The notes beneath the pieces were generated by a model, which saw nothing but the letters and a program-made list of their open reading frames with translations, ran no database searches and was not told where the DNA came from. A stretch of 38,022 nt of DNA from Euryarchaeota archaeon UBA259 (GTDB taxonomy: Archaea; Thermoplasmatota; Poseidoniia; Poseidoniales; Poseidoniaceae): the NCBI GenBank assembly GCA_002506275.1, contig DAXG01000032.1:2985-41006 (forward strand). Reading direction: 5' to 3'. Shown piece by piece: positions 22,129-31,161 of this stretch (within the stretch, counting starts at the first letter, position 1; the number at the start of each line of letters is the position of its first letter). A program made the position numbers and the translations under genes.

Positions 22129-25100
22129 TCACTCTTCGATACGTGTGAAGGTTTGGTCTGGGTTTTGTTTCCAAGTACCAATACCTGTGCCAGAATAGAT
22201 GGTTTGCCCTTCGTCATACCGGTAATCACCGCCTCCGGGTAACTGTGCATAACTTTCGACGGTTTCGAATTCAACGGCATGGGTTTCTTGTTGCTCACCT
22301 GCAGTTTCTTCCACGGCCATTTGAGGGGGACCGGCAAGGTGGCCAGGAAGGGTGGAGGGCTGGGCACGAGGTGGCGGTCCTTTCAGTGGCTTTCTGTCTT
22401 CAAGAGTTTCCACATCGTCCTTTGATGAACCGTTTCTTTTTCTCATCAACATCACCAATGCGACGAGCAGTATCACTCCACCGCCGGCTGCTGCAGGGGC
22501 AGCAAAAGAAGATCCATCGTTCTCTTGAGAATAATTCTTTGACCATACGTTGTTTGTTTCACTGAGTTCCCAAATGTGTTGTTCTGCATCGATCTCAATG
22601 AGCAGTGTCCAATCGCCACTCGGAACGGTAAGTGTTGAACGAATTTCCACTTCAGCGTTCTCTTGCATTCCTGGAATCAGTTCCCGCCCAACGACGTTTG
22701 TCACCCCGTCTTGAACAATGCTAAAGGTGACGTTAAACCGAGTTTCAATCGTTTCGCCTAGGCTGACGACTTCTACGGCTATTCTCATTTTGGAACCTTT
22801 TGAGTCGCCTCCTTCAAAGCCGACCGTTTGGATGGCGAGGTCCGGTCCAATGTTACTCAATGCAGTGGACAGCCAAGGGTTGTTCTCTGAATTACCGTTG
22901 GATGATGTGAGTTCGAGTCCAGCATCATCGAATCCCAGCGCCCAACAGACAATGTTTGATTGTGTGGAAAGCGTAGAGGGGTCACCCTGTTCGGCAAAAT
23001 TGAACATGAAACTGAACATTGTTTTTCCATCGAATACCGTAGTTGGCTCCCGTATTTGTGTGAGAATTGGCCATTCGAAATCCAACGAGCGGACTTGACA
23101 GTGAAGGGTGAGGTTTCCAGACCAGGAGCTGCTCTCATCGATGTTGACCCCAATCTCGACCGCTTCCAAATGGTAACGAGATATGCCTGCGGTCATGGCT
23201 GAAGGAATGAGCAAAGGCGGACTGTTATCGAGCAACATATTTGGCAAATCCATGGAGTAAAATTGTTCTGAATTGTAAGGGTCCCAAATCTCAAGAACCG
23301 ATTGATGCCATAATCCCGCACCGGTTGGTGCCTGTATTTGTGCGGATAATTCACCGTCAACGACTTCCACAGAGAAACTCTCGGAGAAGAATTGCTCCTG
23401 GATTTTACCTCTCCAGAACACGGATACAGGTCCGTTGTACGATGTGTTCGAGGTCAAATGCTTAATCGTTGCATTCACTTGAATTGAATCACCGGCGACA
23501 ATGCTCCATCCCGTCGAGAGTTCGCCTTGAACGATGCCATCAACGTCCTTGAGTGAATCAAGTTCGACACTCAACTCACGCTCAAGGCTCCATTGGTTGA
23601 GTACTTCCATTGTTTGCGTTCCGTCGTAATCATCGACTTGAACCTCAAGGTGTCCGATGTCGAGTCCTGAAGCAGTAAATGCCCAATCGATCTGTGCAGT
23701 GAAGTCAATGGAATAGGATTCATTCACTTGAGTAGCAAAACATGTGCTGTCAATCAAAAGACGTGCGTCGAGAGATTCACAAATGTTTTGTGTTGGTACA
23801 TACCGTATTCCGAGTGTTTCGTCCTTGCCGAGAATCAACCGAACTTCGAAGATGTCCGTAAGTGCATTTGAATCCGAAACGACCACGTTCCAACCGATTC
23901 TTCCGGTCGGCTCAATACGCTGTATACCACTTTCTACAAGTTCCGAAAACGGCTCAAGAGAGGAAATGTTTGCGTTTTCCGGTGTTCGACTCATCCATGA
24001 AGTGGAACCACTGTTCGGGTCAAGTGTTGATTCTCGAATATTCTTTCCTGCCAAGTTTGTGCCTTCCAAGGTCACATAGACCATTTGATGGTCGTCGTTT
24101 GCAGTATCGTTTACGGTCAGATTGAGCAACCAGTTGTTCTCTTCATTCGAAATGAAAACTTCTGTCTGGATGTGTTCGGATGCAGCATACTCCCCGTCTT
24201 CATTTGCATCGTGCAATGCCTCAATCCATAGATATGCTTGGACCGATTCGGTACTGAATCCACCTACATCATAGAACTCAAATTCAACCGAACGTGCTGC
24301 TTCCTCGTTGAGGTAAGAGCCAATGAGTGGAGTATTCGACATCTGCACGGGTGCATCGACGTTCACCAGGATGTGTTTGAAGGAAGGGTCAACATTGAGG
24401 GTGAGGTCATCTTGCGTTCTTGCTTCAATCCATATGCTCGCATGACCTGAACTGTCGTTGTTTAGCGTGTAAAGGAGTACAGTTTCTTCTCCAGTTGTGA
24501 GTTCCTCCCAGGTGCTGGTCGTATTGAACCATCCGGAATGAGGATTCTCGATGTCAATATGGAGACGTGCTTCTACAGTTCCATAGAGCAGTTGAGTCCC
24601 TGATTCATTGAAACTGTGATCGATGGTTACTTCGATTTCAGCGCCATCAGGAAACACTTCGAGGTTCGATAGCGATTCGTCTCCATTGCTCGAAAAACTG
24701 GAAGAATAATCAATGGCGCTGACATCGAGTATACTTTGAATCTCAATGGCGGATGACGAGCGATAGGCGCTGTGAAGCTGACTTTGAGTTTGGATTTCAA
24801 GGACCAAATAATCACTTGCAAAACCTTCGTTGACAGCTAAGTCCCAATGCATTGTATCGCCTTGGAGCGTGGAAGAATGTACCGTTACATCAACACTGGA
24901 TTGACGTAGAATGCCTCCTTGGTCTTCGATGGAATACGTCGATGTGGTGTTGTTCCAGGTGATTTTAGCCGAATCTTCAGATGGCAGATTAAATCCATCA
25001 GCATTTGTTTGGTGCAAAAGAAGCGTGTAGTTGGCGTTTGCACCAAAAGAGGAGTGGAACGATTCAATCGTGATATGGGCCGCATTTGGATGCATTGATG

Positions 25101-26670
25101 GTGGTATGGGTGAGAGAAGTGTGGCCTCTTCTGAGAAAATCTCGACCGAATCTAAATCGGGAGTGGACCATTCGACGAGTTCTGATGTACTCATTTGGAT
25201 GCGGTATTGGATGAACGACATGCCTTCACCATAAGCAGCCAATGAAAACTCTCCAGGTTGGAAAAATTGAGAGATGTTTCCCGGTCCGAGGGGGCTCCAC
25301 AAAGTTGTACTCACCTCGGAAGGGTTCAACCCCACTCGGTATTGCAGTTGAAGTTCCGTATCCGCTGGAGCAGCGCCACCAAATTCCAATCGAACCGGTG
25401 AGGCGATTCCATTTGTGTTCTGGCGAAGGTCAATGACATTCGATGTAATCCAGCCGGACTGTGAATCAGAATTATTGTAGATTCCAGTTACGTCTCTGTA
25501 GTTCGAGGACCAACTGGAAAACCGGTATGAAGAGGAGTCGCCAGTGGCATAGACGACGGATTCGTTGATTGCAGTAATGGTATGGTCGTACATGTCATGC
25601 GGTAAATCAGAATGTATTGTCCACGTCTGTGTGAGGGGATTGTACCCATGCACTTCTTTGGTTTGTGCGCCCCATCCTGAACCGGTTACGCCGCCAGAAA
25701 TGAGTATTTCATCGTTGAAGACGGTCGAGGCATGAGCTGCAATTTCGAACGGTAAATCGGTGTGGTTTGTCCAGGTGTCGGTCTGTGCATCGTACACCTC
25801 TGTATGGTTCGTAGGGGCAATGAAGTATTGGTTGGAAACCGGGTCGTACTGTCGAGAAATACCCCCGAGCGCATACAGTTTACCGTGGAATTCCGTAAGT
25901 GTGAACGAATGCCGAGCGACATTCATATCGGCCATTTGGTCCCATGTGTCGGTTTGCGGATTATATCGGAGCGTGGCGTTCGAAATATCTGAGCGATCTT
26001 TCCTGCTTACACCACCTGCGGTGTAAATAAAACCGCCAAGGTCGTCAACACTTGCCAGTCCAACACCGGTATTGCCTGGCATGAATGCACCTTCACTCCA
26101 TGTGTTGTTACTTGTGTTGTAAATTTGTAAAATGCCTTCTGCACGAACTTCAGGCGTTGCGAACGGATGATAATCCCCAACCGCATAAATGACCGAGCCG
26201 ATAGCAGCGCAATCAAAGTACATCTGTTCGACCGGCATTTGGCTACCGCTGAGTTGCCATGATGTGGATGCTTGGCTAAAAACCTCAATGCTCCGTGTCG
26301 AGGTTTCATCGCCAGATTGTACGGGGTCTGGATCGTATCGACCACCCATCAAGTAAATCTCCTCCGTATCTTCGATGTATGCTGCACACCCAGCAGCACG
26401 CGGGTATCTCAAACTTGGATTGGCAATGGATTGCCATGTAAGCGTCGGGTGGTCAATCTCTGCTTCACCGGTTGAAGCGTCAATGGTGATGTTCGAAAGG
26501 GCAAATCCATCAGAGGTGTTGAAATCCTGGTCGTAATGAATCGCGAGGAGCCTTTCATCGGTGGCATCAAGTTCTGAGTCAGCAAGTGGCGTATGGCTTG
26601 CCATAGAGGCGAAAGGAGTGATGAGCATGATGCTCACCATCAAGACTGCACCAAGCACTCTGTTGCCCAT
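22129..26670 (-). CDS. Giant kelch-repeat surface protein with C-terminal anchor
   Basis: A 1,513-residue secreted protein. A signal peptide covers about residues 1-25 (MGNRVLGAVLMVSIM...). Six or so kelch units follow at about 65-390, with repeated GG(V/I) turns and W-rich ends (YNPQTDTWDQM, YDAQTDTWTNHTDLP, YNPLTQTWTIHSDLP), which should form a beta propeller. A long beta-rich region holds an EF-hand-type loop DANEDGEYAASE at 821-832 and a cysteine pair (NICES...DSTC). A CARDB-like domain, one membrane helix (about 1388-1408) and a ~104-residue cytoplasmic tail ending QNPDQTFTRIEE complete it. I chose the ATG at 26670 because the ATG at 26709 lies only 9 nt from the apparent TATA box. The role is probably adhesion or polymer binding. 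Confidence 0.86.
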   Translation of the reverse strand: MGNRVLGAVLMVSIMLITPFASMASHTPLADSELDATDERLLAIHYDQDFNTSDGFALSNITIDASTGEAEIDHPTLTWQSIANPSLRYPRAAGCAAYIEDTEEIYLMGGRYDPDPVQSGDETSTRSIEVFSQASTSWQLSGSQMPVEQMYFDCAAIGSVIYAVGDYHPFATPEVRAEGILQIYNTSNNTWSEGAFMPGNTGVGLASVDDLGGFIYTAGGVSRKDRSDISNATLRYNPQTDTWDQMADMNVARHSFTLTEFHGKLYALGGISRQYDPVSNQYFIAPTNHTEVYDAQTDTWTNHTDLPFEIAAHASTVFNDEILISGGVTGSGWGAQTKEVHGYNPLTQTWTIHSDLPHDMYDHTITAINESVVYATGDSSSYRFSSWSSNYRDVTGIYNNSDSQSGWITSNVIDLRQNTNGIASPVRLEFGGAAPADTELQLQYRVGLNPSEVSTTLWSPLGPGNISQFFQPGEFSLAAYGEGMSFIQYRIQMSTSELVEWSTPDLDSVEIFSEEATLLSPIPPSMHPNAAHITIESFHSSFGANANYTLLLHQTNADGFNLPSEDSAKITWNNTTSTYSIEDQGGILRQSSVDVTVHSSTLQGDTMHWDLAVNEGFASDYLVLEIQTQSQLHSAYRSSSAIEIQSILDVSAIDYSSSFSSNGDESLSNLEVFPDGAEIEVTIDHSFNESGTQLLYGTVEARLHIDIENPHSGWFNTTSTWEELTTGEETVLLYTLNNDSSGHASIWIEARTQDDLTLNVDPSFKHILVNVDAPVQMSNTPLIGSYLNEEAARSVEFEFYDVGGFSTESVQAYLWIEALHDANEDGEYAASEHIQTEVFISNEENNWLLNLTVNDTANDDHQMVYVTLEGTNLAGKNIRESTLDPNSGSTSWMSRTPENANISSLEPFSELVESGIQRIEPTGRIGWNVVVSDSNALTDIFEVRLILGKDETLGIRYVPTQNICESLDARLLIDSTCFATQVNESYSIDFTAQIDWAFTASGLDIGHLEVQVDDYDGTQTMEVLNQWSLERELSVELDSLKDVDGIVQGELSTGWSIVAGDSIQVNATIKHLTSNTSYNGPVSVFWRGKIQEQFFSESFSVEVVDGELSAQIQAPTGAGLWHQSVLEIWDPYNSEQFYSMDLPNMLLDNSPPLLIPSAMTAGISRYHLEAVEIGVNIDESSSWSGNLTLHCQVRSLDFEWPILTQIREPTTVFDGKTMFSFMFNFAEQGDPSTLSTQSNIVCWALGFDDAGLELTSSNGNSENNPWLSTALSNIGPDLAIQTVGFEGGDSKGSKMRIAVEVVSLGETIETRFNVTFSIVQDGVTNVVGRELIPGMQENAEVEIRSTLTVPSGDWTLLIEIDAEQHIWELSETNNVWSKNYSQENDGSSFAAPAAAGGGVILLVALVMLMRKRNGSSKDDVETLEDRKPLKGPPPRAQPSTLPGHLAGPPQMAVEETAGEQQETHAVEFETVESYAQLPGGGDYRYDEGQTIYSGTGIGTWKQNPDQTFTRIEE

Positions 26671-26717
26671 GGTTATTGGAAATGCACTGGCTTCAATACC
26701 TTTACTCATTCGCGTTT

Positions 26718-26725
26718 GATATATT
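26718..26725 (-). promoter_or_regulatory. TATA box of the kelch protein gene
   Basis: The minus strand reads AATATATC here, within a longer A/T-rich TTCGAATATATC. A start of transcription about 26 nt downstream, near 26695, would lie beyond the ATG at 26709 and leave a leader of about 25 nt before the ATG at 26670. Confidence 0.5.
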
Positions 26726-26804
26726 CGAAAGTTCAAGAAGGGTGGATGTCAGTTCTTGTGGCCGAAGCCATAGGTTCATTCGGTTAGGGGTTATGCGACC
26801 CTTT

Positions 26805-26811
26805 GGAGGAG
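26805..26811 (+). promoter_or_regulatory. Strong Shine-Dalgarno of the HEAT-repeat gene
   Basis: GGAGGAG lies 6 nt before the ATG at 26818 and overlaps an in-frame TTG at 26803, which rules out that TTG as start. Confidence 0.65.
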
Positions 26812-26817
26812 TCAGAT

Positions 26818-28170
26818 ATGTCACGTGAATACATCGCCCGAGATCCGCGAACAGGCCTTCCAATTCACGTCGCTAAGCCTCGAAAATCTTCTCGAAAAAT
26901 CGAGAAAAAAACCGGACCGTGGGTTTCCCTCTCCGATCATGATGTTTTTTCTCTTCTCAACAAAGAATCTGAATCTGCCGTCATTCGTTGGGACAGTCGC
27001 TCAGTGACTCTTCACAGGGTCGATGCACTTCGGGCGCTCGGACGTTTCCATGGGTCGAGAATACACCAAGCACATTCGCTTCTTCTGAAGTACCTTGAAT
27101 CTGAACTTGCTGAGGAGCGGGTTGCTGCCCTCGACGTGTTGCCGGAAGTGGCCGTTCTCAAATCCGATGAATTGTTTGACTGGCTTTCGGTTTTACTCGA
27201 TGATGAAGATGTCCATGTGCGCAAAGCAGCCAGTCGATGCCTAACGACAACATCCCCGATTTTTCCATCCGGTGTCCATTCGATTCTCGCCAATGAACTT
27301 CGCTCAACGGTCAGCCACCGTAGTGATGCTGCTTGGGCAGGTCTCTCTGGTTTGTGCGACACATGGCCGGAAGTGGTTGTCGACCATGTCGATTCGTTAC
27401 TTCTTGAAGAAGAAGTTGCCCTTCGTAAGAAAGCAACGGCTCTTCTCAAGCGTATCGTCAACAAGGGTGATTCCGCAGTTTGGGATCTCATCTCATGGTC
27501 GCTGAACGATGCAGAAGTCGAAGTTCGACGTATTGCTGCAAAAAATCTTCCCGCTTTGGCTCGTAAAGAATCTCGAATGGCAACTCTGTTCGCTGAGCGC
27601 GCTCTTGTCGACTCCGATTCGGAGGTTCGTTTGAGCGCTATCAAGGCAGTCCAAGTCATGGATACTGACCACGGTCGTGCCCGTGAACTGGTCGTTCGCG
27701 GAACGAAGTCAAAGGACATCAAGGTTCGTTCTGCTTGTATCGATTTACTTCCTCGCCTGTTTGGTGAAGATGTACTGCGTACAATGGCTGCGGAACTGTT
27801 GACCACAGAAACCAACGACAAAATCATCGCTTCACTCAAAGAAATGGTCTTTGACGTGTCGTTGGAGGGAACAGAGGCCCAAAAGAACGCTCAACTCGCT
27901 CCATCAGCACCTGTGCCGGCTCTTGACCGAGAAGTGGCTGAGGCTCAAGGTGTCCGAGTTGGCTTGGAACCGATTCGTTCAACCGATGCGCAACCGGTCT
28001 CGAAGCCAGACCCCGCAGCAATCCCTGGCGCTGTGAAACCGTCACCACCTGCTGATGATTCAAAGTCGGATGCTGCGCCCCTGTACCGAGCTGTAAGTCA
28101 AGACGAAATGATGGGCTACGATGATGATTTCGAAGATGAAGAGGCCGACGACGATGCAGATTATTTCTGA
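26818..28170 (+). CDS. HEAT-repeat protein with acidic C-terminal tail
   Basis: A 450-residue soluble protein. After a basic N-terminus (RKSSRKIEKKTG), residues of about 65-345 form a row of HEAT/PBS-lyase-type helical repeats, each with a D-x-(D/E)-x-x-V-R pattern: DDEDVHVRKAASRCL, DAEVEVRRIAAKNL, DSDSEVRLSAIKAV, SKDIKVRSACIDLL. A proline- and alanine-rich linker follows and then an extremely acidic end, DDDFEDEEADDDADYF. HEAT arrays are protein-binding scaffolds, and acidic tails occur in chaperones and nucleic-acid mimics. It is divergent from the kelch gene and is followed by a small gene and the helicase on the same strand. No specific role can be assigned. Confidence 0.82.
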   Translation: MSREYIARDPRTGLPIHVAKPRKSSRKIEKKTGPWVSLSDHDVFSLLNKESESAVIRWDSRSVTLHRVDALRALGRFHGSRIHQAHSLLLKYLESELAEERVAALDVLPEVAVLKSDELFDWLSVLLDDEDVHVRKAASRCLTTTSPIFPSGVHSILANELRSTVSHRSDAAWAGLSGLCDTWPEVVVDHVDSLLLEEEVALRKKATALLKRIVNKGDSAVWDLISWSLNDAEVEVRRIAAKNLPALARKESRMATLFAERALVDSDSEVRLSAIKAVQVMDTDHGRARELVVRGTKSKDIKVRSACIDLLPRLFGEDVLRTMAAELLTTETNDKIIASLKEMVFDVSLEGTEAQKNAQLAPSAPVPALDREVAEAQGVRVGLEPIRSTDAQPVSKPDPAAIPGAVKPSPPADDSKSDAAPLYRAVSQDEMMGYDDDFEDEEADDDADYF

Positions 28171-28253
28171 AATCTGACTGATTTTCTCTGTCCAATCCCT
28201 CACCACTCTTGTCGGTATGGTTAAGAGGGGTGTGTCAGTGGGCCGATTGCTTA

Positions 28254-28260
28254 GAGGTGA
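28254..28260 (+). promoter_or_regulatory. Shine-Dalgarno of the 70-residue gene
   Basis: GAGGTGA lies 5 nt before the ATG at 28266, close to the full archaeal anti-SD complement, and sets that ATG as start over upstream in-frame codons. Confidence 0.6.
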
Positions 28261-28265
28261 ATAAG

Positions 28266-28478
28266 ATGGATGAGGCATTCAATGATAAGGCTGAGCAATT
28301 CGAACGCTTGTGGGATGGAATCACCCCGAAAGGCATAAATCGAAATAAATCACTCAAGTTCCGACAATACATTTTGGAACATGTTCGACAGATGCGTCGA
28401 CCCCTCACCCGTGACAATGCACGAAAGTATTGGATGGGTCAGCTCCAAGCCGAAATCAAAGAGCGAGACAACTACTGA
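28266..28478 (+). CDS. Small helical protein of unknown function
   Basis: A 70-residue charged, probably all-helical protein opening MDEAFNDKAEQFERLWDGI, then LKFRQYILEHVRQMRRPL and a C-terminal KYWMGQLQAEIKERDNY. I do not recognise it. It has a strong ribosome-binding site and sits between the HEAT gene (95 nt upstream) and the helicase (65 nt downstream), all on the plus strand, so it may be cotranscribed. The basic central helix would suit an RNA- or protein-binding adaptor, but that is only a guess. Confidence 0.65.
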   Translation: MDEAFNDKAEQFERLWDGITPKGINRNKSLKFRQYILEHVRQMRRPLTRDNARKYWMGQLQAEIKERDNY

Positions 28479-28499
28479 TTCCACTCGAAGGGGTTGCCA

Positions 28500-28533
28500 C
28501 CGTCTCGGCGACCCACTCGAAACACCGAGACGG
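28500..28533 (+). promoter_or_regulatory. Leader hairpin touching the helicase ribosome-binding site
   Basis: CCGTCTCGG (28500-28508) and CCGAGACGG (28525-28533) form a perfect 9-bp stem with a 16-nt loop. The right arm holds the first GG of the ribosome-binding site GGAGATGAT at 28532-28540, with the ATG at 28544. The loop carries CCACTCGAA (28513-28521), repeated exactly at 28481-28489 just upstream. The stem could limit translation until melted. Confidence 0.6.
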
Positions 28534-28543
28534 AGATGATCAA

Positions 28544-29965
28544 ATGTTCACAAATACCCGCTTCGACTCTTGGGACCTTCCTCAAAACCTGCTTGACAGT
28601 CTAAGTTCAATCGAGTGGGAGTTTGCTACTCAAGTTCAGAAGGATACGATTCCATTGGCCCGTTCAGGCCGAGACGTCATCGGTCAAGCCCGCACCGGTT
28701 CAGGTAAAACTGCCGCTTTTGGCCTACCTTTGCTTGAACGATGTCAACCGACCGGTCAGCTCCAAGCGCTTGTCCTTACGCCAACTCGTGAACTTGCGAA
28801 CCAAGTGGCACAAGAATTCCAAACGCTTCAAGGAGAATCAGGACTTTCCATTCAAACGGTCTACGGTGGTACTGATTTAGAAAAGCAAGCCAAGCAACTG
28901 GCAGGTGGCGTCGACATCATCGTCGGTACTCCTGGCCGAGTCATGGATATGACAGAGCGTGGCCACATTGATTTGGAAGTACTCTCCTTATTCTGCCTTG
29001 ATGAAGCGGACCGAATGCTCGACATGGGTTTCTTCCCTGACATCATGTGGGTCGTCGAGCGAATGAAGAACCGTGAACAAACGCTTCTGTTCTCCGCTAC
29101 GTTCCCACAAGAAATCATTGATGCTGCTCATGAGTTCATGAACGAGCCGGAGTTTGTACTTACAAACTCTGAAGAACTCGACATTCCGCCAATTGACATG
29201 TACAGTGTGAACATTGGTAGAGCCAACAAATTGTGGGCTTTGGGGCGTTTGATGTGCAGGATGAACGACGAAGATCAAACCATCATTTTCTGCAACACAA
29301 AGCGGATGGTTGACCTCGCTGTCCAACGACTTAACAAACACCGATTTGTCGTCGAAGGTCTCCATGGCGACCTCTCACAAAACCAGCGTGAAAAGATTCT
29401 CGGTCGGTTCAAAGAAGGCGAAGTGAAGACCATCGTGGCAACCGATGTTGCTGCACGTGGTATCGATGTTGACGGAATTACGCTCGTGGTTAATTACGAC
29501 CTTCCGGTTGATACCGATTCCTTTGTTCATCGCATTGGACGAACTGGACGTATTGGTCGCAAGGGAGCAGCATGGAGTCTTGTATCTCGAGACGATTCCC
29601 CTCAACTTTCCAAGATTATGGCAACATACGGCCTTGACATTGTCCCAACTGAGGTCCCTGAACTTCCTGACGGAATTGACCGAGACCCTGTAAAACGTCA
29701 GGATGATTTTGGCGAAACAGCAGATGTGTTCGGCTTTGTAACCCTTCAACTGAACATTTCTCAGTCCGATGCCGGTTCCTCCCGTACCGTGGCAAATTGG
29801 TTCCAGAATTCATTGCGATGCGATGAAATGGCTATCGGAGATGTCCATTTCGATGGCGGTTCGACTTTCATCAGCATTCATACCAGTAAGGTCGGTCTTG
29901 CTTTGAAAGCACTCGATAAGCACGAGATGAGCGGCCAAAAGGTCGTTGGAACAGTCGCAGAGTGA
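28544..29965 (+). CDS. DEAD-box RNA helicase with DbpA-like RNA-binding domain
   Basis: A 473-residue ATP-dependent RNA helicase. All core motifs are present: the Q motif region FATQVQKDTIPLA, motif I ARTGSGKT (49-56), PTRELA, TPGRV, DEAD (153-156), SAT, IIFCNT, ARGIDV and HRIGRTGR. The C-terminal ~80 residues (FGFVTLQLNISQSD...FISIHTSKVGLALKAL) look like the RRM-like DbpA/DeaD domain that directs such helicases to rRNA. It may act in ribosome assembly or cold adaptation. A 9-bp hairpin covers part of its ribosome-binding site. The ATG at 28544 is chosen by that site; upstream sequence in frame overlaps the small gene. It is convergent with the archaeosortase, 1 nt apart. Confidence 0.94.
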   Translation: MFTNTRFDSWDLPQNLLDSLSSIEWEFATQVQKDTIPLARSGRDVIGQARTGSGKTAAFGLPLLERCQPTGQLQALVLTPTRELANQVAQEFQTLQGESGLSIQTVYGGTDLEKQAKQLAGGVDIIVGTPGRVMDMTERGHIDLEVLSLFCLDEADRMLDMGFFPDIMWVVERMKNREQTLLFSATFPQEIIDAAHEFMNEPEFVLTNSEELDIPPIDMYSVNIGRANKLWALGRLMCRMNDEDQTIIFCNTKRMVDLAVQRLNKHRFVVEGLHGDLSQNQREKILGRFKEGEVKTIVATDVAARGIDVDGITLVVNYDLPVDTDSFVHRIGRTGRIGRKGAAWSLVSRDDSPQLSKIMATYGLDIVPTEVPELPDGIDRDPVKRQDDFGETADVFGFVTLQLNISQSDAGSSRTVANWFQNSLRCDEMAIGDVHFDGGSTFISIHTSKVGLALKALDKHEMSGQKVVGTVAE

Positions 29966-29966
29966 T

Positions 29967-31043
29967 TTATTCCTCTTCGGTCGACTTGTTTTTCTTCCAC
30001 GAGCCTGATTTCTTGCTTGAATGACGCGAAGTTGGTTCTTGTTTGGCTGCCGTTTCTTTGGGTGTGACTTTCGATTCTTTAACCGGCCATTTGCCGTTTT
30101 CATCCGGTCGCTGAATGACAAACGAAGTGGCACCGAGTACGACAATACCCAGTGCTGAAAGCGACCAAGCATAGCCGATTGCATCATCCCATCGGTTTTG
30201 GGCTTGTCCACATTCTGAGGTCACCAGTTCAGAGAAGTAACAGAATTCCAGGGTCTCTTTTGCCGACATTGCTTCTTCATTTGATGTGACGTTTTGGACT
30301 GCGAAGACCATGAGTAGCACTGCACCTGCAATGAGAAGGAATTGCGTCTTCGACCATGATTGACGAAACTTCAATCTCCATTTCTCATCCCCTGCACTGC
30401 TTGCATCGAGTGTTCGAGCTGGACCTCCTACTCTCCAAAACCAGAGGACCCACATGGTGACTAAGACCAGTAAAAACCCCCATTCATAGACCGCAGTGTG
30501 AAACTCCCACATTCCTCCAAGACATTCGGCTTGGTTTGGATTGGCGACGCAATCATTGCGAGCAATCGGATAAAACATCACTAACCGCATTATGTTAAGG
30601 ACATAGACGATACTGCACATGACCAGAATTGAACGTATTTTGATGCGTTGAGGTACGCCTTCGGTCATGGCGACTAAGGTCGATAAGAATATCATTTCAT
30701 GAACGCCAGCACATTCATCTGAAACATAGAGTCCTACAGTGTCGTAATTACCGGGGAACTTGGGATGATAGAAATCAATTCGTGTCATCCAACCGTTGTG
30801 CGTTGAAAGGGTTGAGGCGACGTATTCGCCATCGCTGTAGAGGAGATTGGTAATCTCATTCCAAATCCATGCTTCGGTCACTTGAATCGGTGCTAAGGTG
30901 TCCGAAGGCTGCGTTAAAAACCAATAAAATGCTTCAACCAAAAGCAACGCGAGTGGGATGCGAGCGTAGCGAAGTCCAAGTTGCCCGACTTCTGACCACG
31001 CTAAATCATCCTTAGAGGAAGATGACTTGACGTTCGTGCTCAT
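29967..31043 (-). CDS. Exosortase/archaeosortase family transpeptidase
   Basis: A 358-residue membrane protein with several hydrophobic helices. The family's active-site triad is visible: Cys111 in SDECAGVHEM, Arg153 in LNIMRLVMF and His182 in WEFHTAVYEWGF. Exosortases and archaeosortases cut a C-terminal sorting signal and transfer the protein to another group, often a lipid. After a further helix pair the protein ends in a hydrophilic lysine-rich tail (about 315-358, SSKKSGSWKKNKSTEEE), which is unusual for the core family. It is convergent with the helicase and divergent from the TusA-like gene. Anchored surface proteins in this window end in a hydrophobic helix and basic residues, but none shows a PGF- or PEF-type signal I can name, so its substrates are unknown. 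Confidence 0.85.
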   Translation of the reverse strand: MSTNVKSSSSKDDLAWSEVGQLGLRYARIPLALLLVEAFYWFLTQPSDTLAPIQVTEAWIWNEITNLLYSDGEYVASTLSTHNGWMTRIDFYHPKFPGNYDTVGLYVSDECAGVHEMIFLSTLVAMTEGVPQRIKIRSILVMCSIVYVLNIMRLVMFYPIARNDCVANPNQAECLGGMWEFHTAVYEWGFLLVLVTMWVLWFWRVGGPARTLDASSAGDEKWRLKFRQSWSKTQFLLIAGAVLLMVFAVQNVTSNEEAMSAKETLEFCYFSELVTSECGQAQNRWDDAIGYAWSLSALGIVVLGATSFVIQRPDENGKWPVKESKVTPKETAAKQEPTSRHSSKKSGSWKKNKSTEEE

Positions 31044-31161
31044 GGGTTTGCGTAGGCGTCCTTCCTCATCAAGGTGCGGTACAATGCGATACTTTCAGCA
31101 AGGATATCTGTTGATGCACTTAGTTCGGAGGACTTGAAAGGGATGAAGTGCAGGAACGGCC

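Noticed and set aside
27012..27839. A 275-codon open frame on the minus strand
   Set aside because: It lies wholly inside the HEAT-repeat gene, has a serine- and arginine-rich composition typical of antisense frames, and shows no domain.
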